Source of the DNA: Notolepis coatsorum
Lineage: Eukaryota; Chordata; Actinopteri; Aulopiformes; Paralepididae
Direction: 5' to 3'
Assembly: GCA_963971535.1 (NCBI GenBank)
Contig: OZ020589.1
Coordinates: 97,774,384-97,838,383 of the forward strand
Length of the DNA: 64,000 bases
Shown here piece after piece: positions 48,284 through 59,300 of this stretch. Position numbers and translations under genes: made by a program. Position 1 is the first letter of the stretch. Each line of letters starts with the position of its first letter. The notes beneath the pieces were generated by a model. That model made no database searches, was not told the origin of the DNA, and was given only the letters and a program-made list of their open reading frames with translations.

Positions 48284-51200
48284 ATGCCAGTGTTTAATCC
48301 TAATAAGGGGTCAGGGGGCAATACTAACATAATTAGTTGGAATGTGAAGGGTGTAAATAACCCCTTGAAACGTACTAGGATCCTTACTCACTTACAGCAG
48401 CTTGGGGTTGGCATCTCGTTTCTGCAAGAAACTTACCTCCGGCGAGTAGATCACCGTTGAATACACAGAGCTTGGGTAGGTCAAGTGTTCCACTCTGGTT
48501 TTCAGAGAAAAGCCAGAGGAACAGCCATTCTGATTAACAAAAACACACCCTTTAGTTTACTCCATCTGATGTGATCTCTGACCCTAATGGCAGATTCATT
48601 ATAGTTTCAGGAACTCTCTATTCCACAAAGGTAGTCCTAGTCAACGTATATGCTCCCAATTTTGGTGACACGCATTTCATCAATAAACTTATCTCTTCAC
48701 TCCCCGACCTGAACTCTAATCAACTGATTATGGGAGGTGACTTTAATTGTGCTCTTAACCAGGCATGCGTTGTTCATGGGACGGGGTAGCACGGTGTGGG
48801 ACCTCACTCGCTATTTGCATATCAATAGCTCCGGTCGTCAGGTGTGTTAAATACGTTCTCAGACACATTCACACCTAACCTTGTTGTGAAGACGTGTTAC
48901 ATTCCATTCGTAGAGGCAATTAGGCACTGTCTTTAGTCTGTGCCCAAGCGAGGGGACATTAAATGCGCATTCGCGGGAGCGCGCGCACGCGCCGGGAGCG
49001 CGCGTGCACGTGGTGCGTGTCACCCCAGATGATTTCAATAACGCACCACTGCTCTTAACCCAGCCTTAGATCGATCATCATCTAATCCAGCTCCACAATC
49101 TCAGACTGCTAGAGCCATAGTGTCCTTCCTGAAGCAATACGGTATTTCAGATGTCTGGCGCTTCCTTCACCCCACCGCCAAACAGTACTCTTTCTTTTCA
49201 CCAGTTCATCATACATATTTGTTTATCGACAACACATTTCTATCTCAAGTGCGTTCCTGCTCTTACGATAGCATTGTTATTTCAGACCATGCAGCAATAA
49301 TCTTAGAGCTAGCCTTCCCGGACAAATGTCCATCATTCAGGCCGTGGAGACATAATCCACTATTGCTATCTGAGGACTCATTCTCGGTGTTCCTGTCCAC
49401 TAAGATCAAATTTTTTATTGAGGTCAATTCTACCCCTGGCATGTCTATGTCCATCATTTTGGAAGCTCTTAAATCTTTTCTCCGTGGAGAAATTATTTCT
49501 AACTGTGCTCGACGTAATAAACTGCACAACAGCAGACGCGCTGAACTTTCAGACCAAATTCTTAAATTGGATTATTCATATTCAGTCTCTCCGACACCTT
49601 CACTTTATAATGAAAGAGTGACTCTACAGACGGAATTTAACCTCCTCTCCACCAGTCATGCTGAGCAGCTTCTACTCAAATCACGCCAGTCCTTTTTTGA
49701 ATTTGGTGACAAACCTAGTAAAGTGCTGGCACTACAGCTAAAACACTGCACCGCTCAGAACTTGATCACGCAAATTAACTCTGCCACTGGAGAGATCTAT
49801 ACGGACCCATTGGAAATAAATTGTCAATTCAAAACATTTTATTCTTCACTATATACCTCTGATTCCCCTAAAGACCCCTCTCTCATGAATAGTTTTTTCA
49901 CAGATTTGGATATACCAGTCCTAGACAATGATTCAATGGCGCTTTTGGAAGAGCCCATTAGCGCTGATGAAATTCAACAGGCTTTAACTATGATGCAGAG
50001 TGGGAAAAGCCCAGGCCCAGACAGGGTTCCCAGTGGAATTCTTAAAAAAATATTCCACCCAGTTATGTCCCATTATGGCTTCAATGTTTGAGGAATCATT
50101 TCAATCCTGCTCTCTTCCTCCGACTCTCTACCAAGCCTCAATATCCCTGCTCTTAAAAAAAGATAAGGACCCGAAAGACACTGGCTCATATCGTCCTATT
50201 TCTCTCCTCAACAATGAAGCAAAGATCTTGGCAAAGGTACTCGCTCGACGACTGGAATCTGTTATACCAAGTATTATCCATCCAGATCAGTCTGGTTTTG
50301 TGAAGGATAGAATGGCTTTTTTCAAACTGCGGCGCCTTATGAATATAATTTACTCTTCCACTGAGTCTCCCGTTGCAGAGGTCGTTGTTGCGCTAGACGC
50401 AGAGAAGGCTTTTGACCGGGTTGAATGGGACTACTTATTCTATACTCTGCAGAAATTCGGTTTCGGCGAGAAATTTGTGTCCTGGGTCAAACTTTTATAC
50501 TCCTCTCCAGTGGCATCAGTTCGAACAAATGATGTGACTTCGGAATATTTCCCCCTACAACGCGGTACAAGACAGGGTTGCCCTCTCTCCCTACTATTTG
50601 CTACTATTTGCGCTAGCGATCGAGCCACTAGCTATTACCTTTCGCATGGACCGCCATGTCCAAGGCATCATTAGAAATGGACAGGAACAAAGAATCTCGC
50701 TATATGCAGACGATGTCCTGCTGTATATCGCGGATATTTTGGTGAGAGTTTGGTGTATTTTCTGGCTATAAATTAAACTTAAACAAGAGTGAATTTTTCC
50801 CCATAAACTCCTTAGCTAGAAATATCCCCCCCTCTAGGTTCCCCTTCAAGCTTTCCCCAAGCAGCTTCCGTTACCTTGGCATAACGATAACACATAAACA
50901 TTCTAATCTCATAGCGTCCAACTTCACCCCTCTACTGGAGCGCACCAAGCAGGATTTTATCAGATGGTCATCACTTCCTTTATCACTTGTTGGCAGAGTG
51001 AACACTGTGAAAATGAACACATTACCGAAATTTCTGTACTTATTTCAAAATATTCCAACCTTCATTCCAAAGTCATTTTTCAAAGCCCTCGACAAGGCAA
51101 TATCAGATTTTATTTGGAATAAACGCCCAGTCCGAAATAAATAAAATGGCCCTCCAGAAGCCTAAATCGCAGGGAGGCTTCGCACTACCCAATTTCTTGG

Positions 51201-52384
51201 TCTACTATTGGGCTGCAAATATTCACAGCATTCTCTATTGGAGTCATTCCCATTACGGACTCTGTCAGTGGGTACCGGCATGGGTGGACATGGAAAGGGC
51301 ATCTTGTTCTAGAACATCTTTGCAATCCTTAGTTTGCTCTTCGCTCCCAGTCACAACCGCCCAGTACACCAACAACCTCTTAGTACAACACTCCCTCCGG
51401 ATCTGGTCCCAGTTCAGAAAACACTTTGGTCTCCACGCCATGTCACCTGTCCACAAAAACTTCCTTTTCCCTCCCTCTATGGTGGATGAAACCTTCAGCA
51501 ACTGGTTTAAGAATGGCATTCTGAACATTTATGATTTGTACCAAGACAGTTCATTTATGTCTTTCACACAACTGTCCCTAAAGTTTAACTTACCAAAAAC
51601 AAATTTTTTCAGATATCTACAGATACGTGATTTTGTTAAGAGCAAATTTGCCCAGTTCCCCCATACACCTCCAAAAACCGTGATCGATCGCATCTTGGAG
51701 GTGAAGATTGTAATCAAAGGCTCAATATCTAAACTATATAACATCATATCCCTATCCCTACCCTCCTCAGTATTGGCTATAAGACAAAACTGGGAGTCCG
51801 ATCTAAATCATCAATTTACAGACAAAGAATGGGAAAACGCTCTTGCCCGAATACACTCTTCTTCAATATGTGCCCGCCATTCACTGATACAGTTCAAGCT
51901 CCTCCACCGTCTATATTGGTCAAAGACTAGACTGGCGAAGATAAATCCTGGCATGGATCCCACATGCGACCGGTGCCACCAAGCCCCTGGCTCACTTATT
52001 CATATGTTTTGGCATTGTCCAGTACTGGCCCCTTTCTGGACTTCCATTTTTAAATCTTATTCAGACATATTTTTTATGAATATTGACCCATGCCCTCTTA
52101 TTGCACTATTTGGTCTGACACCGGAGAACGCTGCAATATCTATTGGGCAATCCAATGCCATGGCCTTTGCCTCACTCATTGCCAGACGCCTCATCCTATT
52201 CAACTGGAAGGCAGCCACTCCCCCTTCACACTTACACTGGATGAGGGATGTCATGTCTCTTATACATATAGAGAAAATCAGATTTACAACACAAGGCCAC
52301 ACAGATACCTTCCACAAAACATGGCAGCCCTTCCTATCTCATTTCAAAACCCATATGACTCCTTCCAAACTTGGGACCCCATGA
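48284..52384 (+). pseudogene. L1 ORF2 remnant (endonuclease, reverse transcriptase, zinc knuckle)
   Basis: In order: EN start NIISWNVKGVNNPLKRTRIL with FLQETYLR (stop after VDHR at about 48460, then a frame change); VVLVNVYAPNFGDTHF and MGGDFNCALN (about 48620-48760); after the MITE, EN end with SDHAAIILEL (about 49280); RT entry SGKSPGPDRVPSGILKK; frame change near 50030; SYRPISLLNNEAKILAKVLA, DQSGFVKDR, VVALDAEKAFDRVEWDY (motif A) and RGTRQGCPLS (motif B); after another frame change, YADDVLLYI (motif C, about 50704-50730); a short disruption near 50740 and a stop near 51140; then the C-terminal region 51146-52384 with CDRCHQAPGSLIHMFWHCP (zinc knuckle). At least four frame breaks, so not functional, but all blocks are present and motif residues are conserved. 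Confidence 0.88.
48761..49050. mobile_element. 290-bp MITE inside the L1 endonuclease, 10-bp target duplication
   Basis: GCTCTTAACC occurs at 48751-48760 and 49051-49060, and removing the insert restores the L1 reading GGDFNCALNPALDRSS. The ends are imperfect inverted repeats: AGGCATGCGTTGTTC on the left against AGTGGTGCGTTATTG from the right. The interior has no coding capacity and is GC-rich near 48970-49015 (GCGCGCGCACGCGCCGGGAG). A 10-11-bp duplication fits Mutator-like elements best; the family is not certain. Confidence 0.85.
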
Positions 52385-52564
52385 CCCCCCTCCTCCCCCT
52401 ATCTACCTTCCTGACACTGCTAGCCCTGGCTGGGGAGATGGCATTGTGGTGGTCTGCTAAGGGTGTTAAATTTACTTTCCATTTTATTTGTTTTACCATC
52501 TGGAAATCACGCTACTAAAATGGAGAGTATCACTTATATTATATATTATTATTACGGTCTTTCC

Positions 52565-52672
<108 letters not shown>

Positions 52673-52953
52673 ATATAATTTTTTTTTTCTCTTTTTGTTT
52701 TCTTTGAATTTTTCTTCATTTCTTTTTGCGTAGCTTTGTCTGCCACATCTGTACTTATGTTTAATTATTTAAATTTCTTTATTTTTTTTTTATTTTTTCT
52801 TTCTTATTTTTACATGTATGTTTGTCGTCGCCCTCACTGGGTGGGATGGGTGGGATTAGGGGATAGGAATGGGGAAGGAAATGGAAGTTGTATAATTTGG
52901 ATAACTGAAATTTATAAATATGTACTAATTCTTCCAATAAAAAAAGATAAACC

Positions 52954-53206
52954 AGGGGAGCTCCAGTAGCTCACCACGTACCGCGAGTGCTATTTCAGCG
53001 CTGTGGACAACCGCGCTCGCGCGGATCTGGGGCTGAGCGCGTTCGAATCCCGGACGGCAGCCGTGCCTTTCCCAGAGTGTCTTTCCCCCCCATCTGAACC
53101 CTTTCAGCCTGCTTCTGTCGGTCGAACTTGACCAAGTATGAATGCGAAGAAAAAGCGATAAACGCTAAAAGAACCAGGTGACTGGTCAAAGTTAAAAAAA
53201 AAAAAA
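52954..53206 (+). mobile_element. tRNA-derived SINE (family B), copy 2, in the L1 3' UTR
   Basis: It starts AGGGGAGCTCCAGTAGCTCA, has box B GCGTTCGAATCCCGG, and ends with GCGATAAACGCTAAAAGAAC and an A tract. The target duplication AAAAAAGATAAACC lies at 52940-52953 and 53207-53220. It is more diverged from copies 1 and 3 than those are from each other. Confidence 0.88.
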
Positions 53207-53220
53207 AAAAAAGATAAACC

Positions 53221-53254
53221 TAAAAAAAATAAAAAGGTTTTCAATCAATCAATC
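53221..53254. repeat. (CAAT)n short tract
   Basis: GGTTTTCAATCAATCAATCA resembles the CAAT tail of the CR1/L2-group LINE and may be the last remnant of such a copy. Confidence 0.6.
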
Positions 53255-53645
53255 AATCAAACCAAGAAAATTATTCTAACCGATTGGAAATCACCTACAC
53301 CCCTGTGCTTCCAGAAATGGCTCAACGCAATGATCATAATCATACAGATGGAGAGGATCCGCTTCTACAGATCTAAAGAGCACAATAGGTTTTCAGATAT
53401 ATGGAGTCCATTCATTGACTATCTGAAGGACAAATAATTGTATTCTGCACAGAGACTCATCCCTGTATACTGTATATGTTTTAGCCGTACTCTTTAACAC
53501 CTGGCTATATAACACATTGTGTATCGCTTTGAGTTAAGTCACACTGGCAGACAACGTTGTTGTTTTGTCTCTACCTTTTCCTCTTATTTGTGTGTGTGTT
53601 TGCTCTTGTTTATATAAAACTGAAAATAATAATAATTTTTTTTTT
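53255..53645 (+). mobile_element. 3' end of a second L1/Tx1-type element
   Basis: The plus strand encodes LTDWKSPTPLCFQKWLNAMI, then QMERIRFYRSKEHNRFSDIW and SPFIDYLKDK before a stop at about 53437. This is the C-terminal end of L1 ORF2; the L1 at 48284 instead has IEKIRFTTQGHTDTFHKTWQ at the same place, so this belongs to another subfamily. An L1-like 3' UTR ending in ATATAAAACTGAAAATAATA follows. Confidence 0.78.
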
Positions 53646-53655
53646 ATAAACAATA

Positions 53656-54562
53656 TTAACTCATTGACGGCCATGCCCCTTTCCCCATTTGCACTGACTA
53701 TAGCACCAGCTTTTCTTGACCATTTTCACAATATTTCACGATCTTTGCGGAGCTATTGAATATTCTATATTATAGCTATGGAGACAATAGTATGGCTCAT
53801 TTGACACACTATTTCTAGTCCAACATGTAAAAAATAGTTTGTTTCTACACACTGTAGTTTATTACACGCTAAACATCTCCAATTTCCAAAGTAATCCAGT
53901 CTTTTTCCATAGATTGCAAGATAAAACGCGTTATATGCAATAAGCCCAAATCGTTCTGGTTGATCCCCTGACACCCCATATACTCTCAAATCATATATAT
54001 ATATATAATCATATGTGCACATGTGTCTTCTTTAGAAAACGCTTGGTTTTGGTCCGGTAAAGTAAGACACTGTGATCGTTACAGAAACATGTTTCAGGTT
54101 CGGTAAAATAGACATAGGGGCTCCTTACCTTAGCCAGGAGTTACTCCAAAAAGAATAATTCCAATGATCCCATCGGCGATCACGATTACTCGTTTATATG
54201 TAATTACACGTGTTTACGGGAAACTATAGGTTTTGAGGCGAGCAGGTCTGCTAGCGATTGCTTTGCAAGAGCTCCTCCCCCTCAGAGCGAGTCTTGATAG
54301 TCCAGTTCATTCATTGTCTATACTGATCCCTTTCTATCAGAGTTCAAAAGGTAGGCGATACTGCCACCTGGTGAGATTCGATCGTCATTGCAATTCCAAT
54401 GTAGGCAAATGAGCCAGGGGCGGCTAGTTATCCGGATGATCGTTTAGAACGGGGATCAAAAGAAAAAGATCAAAGGATCCAAAAACGAGTTTACTCGTTA
54501 TTGGTGCTCAAGTGTTGGCGGGCAATAACGAGTTTACTTGTTATTGGCCACCAATGAGTTAA
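53656..54562. mobile_element. PiggyBac-like non-autonomous element 2
   Basis: TTAA at 53656-53659 and 54559-54562. Inverted termini: TTAACTCATTGACGGCCATG on the left and TTAACTCATTGGTGGCCAAT from the right. Internal sequence on the minus strand (53765-54022) matches element 1 (47004-47250) with the same reading order, including DQPERFGLIA and RCLAC. Subterminal repeats of AACGAGTTTACTCGTTATTG type occur near 54486-54545. Confidence 0.78.
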
Positions 54563-54675
54563 CAAGCGAGAAAAGCCTAAAAGTGCGGTGGACGTCAGTA
54601 GCCCAGTACTTGGTGCAAACAAACTTTTAAAGTTTATTTTATCATCTTTGTTGGAAAAATATTTTTGGTACTTTT

Positions 54676-54893
54676 TTCTTTTTTTTTACTTTTTTTTTTT
54701 AGCGTTTATCGCTTTTCTGGTCAAGCATGACCGACAGAAACAGGTTGAAATGGGATGTAGAGCAGGGGAAGACACTCTGAGAAAATACGGCGGGCCCGGG
54801 AATCGAACTCGTGTCCCCCAGATCCGTGACGAGCGCGGTTTTCCCCGACGCAGAAATAGCGCCGAGATATGCGGTGAGCTACGGGAGCTCCCC
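54676..54893 (-). mobile_element. tRNA-derived SINE (family B), copy 3
   Basis: The target duplication TTTTTGGTACTTTT is at 54662-54675 and 54894-54907. The minus strand starts GGGGAGCTCCCGTAGCTCAC and has the box-B sequence GAGTTCGATTCCCGGG. It is nearly identical to copy 1 (43254-43469), so both are young. Confidence 0.9.
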
Positions 54894-54907
54894 TTTTTGG
54901 TACTTTT

Positions 54908-55257
54908 GTATAAATGACGTGATAAAGAATAGAAGCCTTGCATGGAATGTTTGTGTAGTACTCTTTGTTCCTGCATGGCTGCCTGTAACCACGGGTAACC
55001 ACTTTTGAAAGAAAAGCTCATTTCACCTCATTTCTGTGCTGTGGTAGAGTAGGTCACACACTGGAAAAGCACGATATTACTGACTTGTTTACAAGATCCA
55101 GGAGTAGCCTAATGAGAACATTTTTGTTGATATATTTCTCATATCAACACATAGCAACAGTTGCCTTGCACATATAATGCACATTTGTCCTCCCATGTTG
55201 GAAGACAAAATGGTTACTAAGCATTCTGTAAACCATTATATTTATGTGTGTTTTCAG
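54908..55257 (+). other. Unique intron-like sequence upstream of the GTF2F2 exon
   Basis: No repeat recognised. It ends with TTATATTTATGTGTGTTTTCAG, a good pyrimidine-rich 3' splice site leading into the exon at 55258. Confidence 0.55.
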
Positions 55258-55401
55258 CTAGAATATGAGAAGAAAAAGAAGACTGAGGGGAGGATGGTGC
55301 GTGCGGAACGTCAGGTGGTCGTTGACATGCTCTTCTCTGCCTTCGAGAAGCACCAGTACTATAACATCAAGGACCTGGTAGACATCACCAAGCAACCAGT
55401 G
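55258..55401 (+). CDS. gtf2f2: GTF2F2 (TFIIF beta subunit, RAP30), one internal exon
   Basis: The 144 bases encode LEYEKKKKTEGRMVRAERQV, then VVDMLFSAFEKHQYYNIKDL and VDITKQPV. This is the linker and first part of the C-terminal winged-helix domain of RAP30; the vertebrate protein has EYERKKKEDGKRARADKQ then DMLFSAFEKHQYYNLKDLVD and ITKQPV. RAP30 joins RAP74 to form TFIIF, which brings RNA polymerase II to the preinitiation complex in the nucleus. The acceptor is TTTTCAG|C. The donor is CCAGTG|GTGCGA, a GT donor with weak agreement to GTRAGT. Exon length is a multiple of three. The frame is intact, so it looks like a live exon. Neighbouring exons are not in the window: upstream DNA is repeats and downstream a (CA)n tract and the gap. 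Confidence 0.93.
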
Positions 55402-55404
55402 GTG

Positions 55405-55533
<129 letters not shown>

Positions 55534-55590
55534 CTTTTATTTAATGTTGTGTATGGACTTACATTAATTCCCTAGCCCCTTACCCTGACA

Positions 55591-55974
55591 TTAAAGATCC
55601 AGTACAATGATGTTTTAATTCATTCATAAATTGCTTATTGTATAATATCTTCGAGGAAGCAGATTGGATAAAAAAAATGTAATGATTTTGTTCATACGCA
55701 GGGGGATATACATCAAAGAGCTTTCGTCATTTTCACAACAAGTTCTAACATTTTCGGCAATGTTACATCAACATACTATACCCTTTGTTAATAAATTATT
55801 CAATGAACAGTAGAACGCGCCCCCTCAACATACCGAGAGTTGGCTGTGCTCTAAAACTGATCAAATAAAATAATGCATCTGATCTGACTGACACTGAAAG
55901 AATTATACTCATGACCTTAACATTCCACAAGAAGCAATTTGTCACTGAATCACTGTAGCCTACTGGATCTTTAA
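55591..55974. mobile_element. TTAA-flanked MITE with 14-bp perfect inverted ends
   Basis: The left end TTAAAGATCCAGTA (55591-55604) is exactly inverted at the right end (TACTGGATCTTTAA, 55961-55974). No coding capacity. It lies in the intron after the GTF2F2 exon. Kolobok-like MITEs of fish have similar ends; the family is not settled. Confidence 0.75.
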
Positions 55975-56192
55975 CACAATAATCATCGTTTTTGCCCATT
56001 AAAAGCGGTTTGTCAATAGTGTTCTCACAAGTATAGTTAAACAAGTACACACTCACACACAGTCAAATATGGGGGGGGGGGTATATACATTTTATTATTA
56101 TTTTTTTTTTAATTTTTAATTTTTTTTAACCTGCCTACCTTTACCTATCCACCTTTGTTAAATTTGACCAAATCGCCCACTGTGTGACGCAT
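55975..56192. other. AT-rich intron-like sequence to the contig end
   Basis: Contains a G run (56070-56079) and A/T runs. No feature. The sequence stops at the N gap within GTGACGCAT. Confidence 0.5.
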
Positions 56193-56392
56193 NNNNNNNN
56201 NNNNNNNNNNNNNNNNNNNNNNNNNNNNNNNNNNNNNNNNNNNNNNNNNNNNNNNNNNNNNNNNNNNNNNNNNNNNNNNNNNNNNNNNNNNNNNNNNNNN
56301 NNNNNNNNNNNNNNNNNNNNNNNNNNNNNNNNNNNNNNNNNNNNNNNNNNNNNNNNNNNNNNNNNNNNNNNNNNNNNNNNNNNNNNNNNNNN
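56193..56392. other. Assembly gap, exactly 200 N
   Basis: A run of 200 N. The round length suggests a scaffolding placeholder rather than a measured gap. Unique sequence lies on its left and the interior of a minisatellite unit on its right. Protein frames running through it are meaningless. Confidence 0.98.
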
Positions 56393-59300
56393 TACACCAG
56401 GTCACAATACTAGCTCTAGTGGTGACCATGTTGATGTTACACCAGGTCACAATACTAGCTCTAGTGTGGTGACCATGTTGGTGTTACACCAGGTCACAAT
56501 ACTAGCTCTAGTGTGGTGACCATGCTGATGTAACACCAGGTCACAATACTAGCTCTAGTGGTGACCATGTTGATGTTACACCAGGTCACAATACTAGCTC
56601 TAGTGTGGTGACCATGTTGATGTTACACCAGGTCACAATACTAGCTCTAGTGGTGACCATGTTGATGTTACACCAGGTCACAATACTAGCTCTAGTGTGG
56701 TGACCATGTTGATGTTACACCAGGTCACAATACTAGCTCTAGTGGTGACCATGTTGATGTTACACCAGGTCACAATACTAGCTCTAGTGGTGACCATGTT
56801 GATGTTACACCAGGTCACAATACTAGCTCTAGTGGTGACCATGTTGGTGTTACACCAAGTCACAATACTAGCTCTAGTGTGGTGACCATGCTGATGTTAC
56901 ACCAGGTCACAATACTAGCTCTAGTGTGGTGACCATGTTGATGTTACAGCAGGTCACAATACTAGCTCTAGTGTGGTGACCATGCTGATGTCACACCAGG
57001 TCACAATACTAGCTCTAGTGTGGTGACCATGCTGATGTTACACCAGGTCACAATACTAGCTCTAGTGGTGACCATGTTGATGTTACACCAGGTCACAATA
57101 CTAGCTCTAGTGTGGTGACCATGCTGATGTTACACCAGGTCACAATACTAGCTCTAGTGGTGACCATGTTGGTGTTACACCAGGTCACAATACTAGCTCT
57201 AGTGTGGTGACCATGTTGGTGTCACACCAGGTCACAATACTAGCTCTAGTGTGGTGACCATGTTGGTGTTACACCAGGTCACAATACTAGCTCTAGTGGT
57301 GACCATGTTGATGTTACACCAGGTCACAATACTAGCTCTAGTGTGGTGACCATGTTGGTGTTACACCAGGTCACAATACTAGCTCTAGTGTGGTGACCAT
57401 GCTTATGTAACACCAGGTCACAATACTAGCTCTAGTGGTGACCATGTTGATGTTACACCAGGTCACAATACTAGCTCTAGTGTGGTGACCATGTTGATGT
57501 TACAGCAGGTCACAATACTAGCTCTAGTGTGGTGACCATGCTGATGTCACACCAGGTCACAATACTAGCTCTAGTGTGGTGACCATGCTGATGTTACACC
57601 AGGTCACAATACTAGCTCTAGTGGTGACCATGTTGATGTTACACCAGGTCACAATACTAGCTCTAGTGTGGTGACCATGCTGATGTTACACCAGGTCACA
57701 ATACTAGCTCTAGTGGTGACCATGTTGGTGTTACACCAGGTCACAATACTAGCTCTAGTGTGGTGACCATGTTGGTGTCACACCAGGTCACAATACTAGC
57801 TCTAGTGTGGTGACCATGTTGGTGTTACACCAGGTCACAATACTAGCTCTAGTGGTGACCATGTTGATGTTACACCAGGTCACAATACTAGCTCTAGTGT
57901 GGTGACCATGTTGGTGTTACACCAGGTCACAATACTAGCTCTAGTGTGGTGACCATGCTTATGTAACACCAGGTCACAATACTAGCTCTAGTGGTGACCA
58001 TGTTGATGTTACACCAGGTCACAATACTAGCTCTAGTGTGGTGACCATGTTGATGTTACACCAGATCACAATACTAGCTCTAGTGGTAACCATGTTGATG
58101 TTACACCAGGTCACAATACTAGCTCTAGTGTGGTGACCATGTTGATGTTACACCAGGTCACAATACTAGCTCTAGTGGTGACCATGTTGATGTTACACCA
58201 GGTCACAATACTAGCTCTAGTGGTGACCATGTTGATGTTACACCAGGTCACAATACTAGCTCTAGTGGTGACCATGTTGATGTTACAGCAGGTCACAATA
58301 CTAGCTCTAGTGTGGTGACCATGCTGATGTCACACCAGGTCACAATACTAGCTCTAGTGTGGTGACCATGTTGGTGTTACACCAGGTCACAATACTAGCT
58401 CTAGTGGTGACCATGTTGATGTTACACCAGGTCACAATACTAGCTCTAGTGGTGACCATGTTGATGTTACACCAGGTCACAATACTAGCTCTAGTGGTGA
58501 CCATGTTGATGTTACACCAGGTCACAATACTAGCTCTAGTGTGGTGACCATGTTGATGTTACACCAGGTCACAATACTAGCTCTAGTGTGGTGACCATGT
58601 TGATGTTACACCAGGTCACAATACTAGCTCTAGTGTGGTGACCATGTTGATGTCACACCAGGTCACAATACTGGCTCTAGTGTGGTGACCATGCTGATGT
58701 TACACCAGGTCACAATACTAGCTCTAGTGTGGTGACCATGTTGATGTCACACCAGGTCACAATACTAGCTCTAGTGGTGACCATGTTGATGTTACACCAG
58801 GTCACAATACTAGCTCTAGTGGTGACCATGTTGATGTTACAGCAGGTCACAATACTAGCTCTAGTGTGGTGACCATGCTGATGTCACACCAGGTCACAAT
58901 ACTAGCTCTAGTGTGGTGACCATGTTGGTGTTACACCAGGTCACAATACTAGCTCTAGTGGTGACCATGTTGATGTTACACCAGGTCACAATACTAGCTC
59001 TAGTGGTGACCATGTTGATGTTACACCAGGTCACAATACTAGCTCTAGTGGTGACCATGTTGATGTTACACCAGGTCACAATACTAGCTCTAGTGTGGTG
59101 ACCATGTTGATGTTACACCAGGTCACAATACTAGCTCTAGTGTGGTGACCATGTTGATGTTACACCAGGTCACAATACTAGCTCTAGTGTGGTGACCATG
59201 TTGATGTCACACCAGGTCACAATACTGGCTCTAGTGTGGTGACCATGCTGATGTTACACCAGGTCACAATACTAGCTCTAGTGTGGTGACCATGTTGATG

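Noticed and set aside
56145-56519. Open frames spanning the N gap
   Set aside because: Undetermined bases translated as X; no information.
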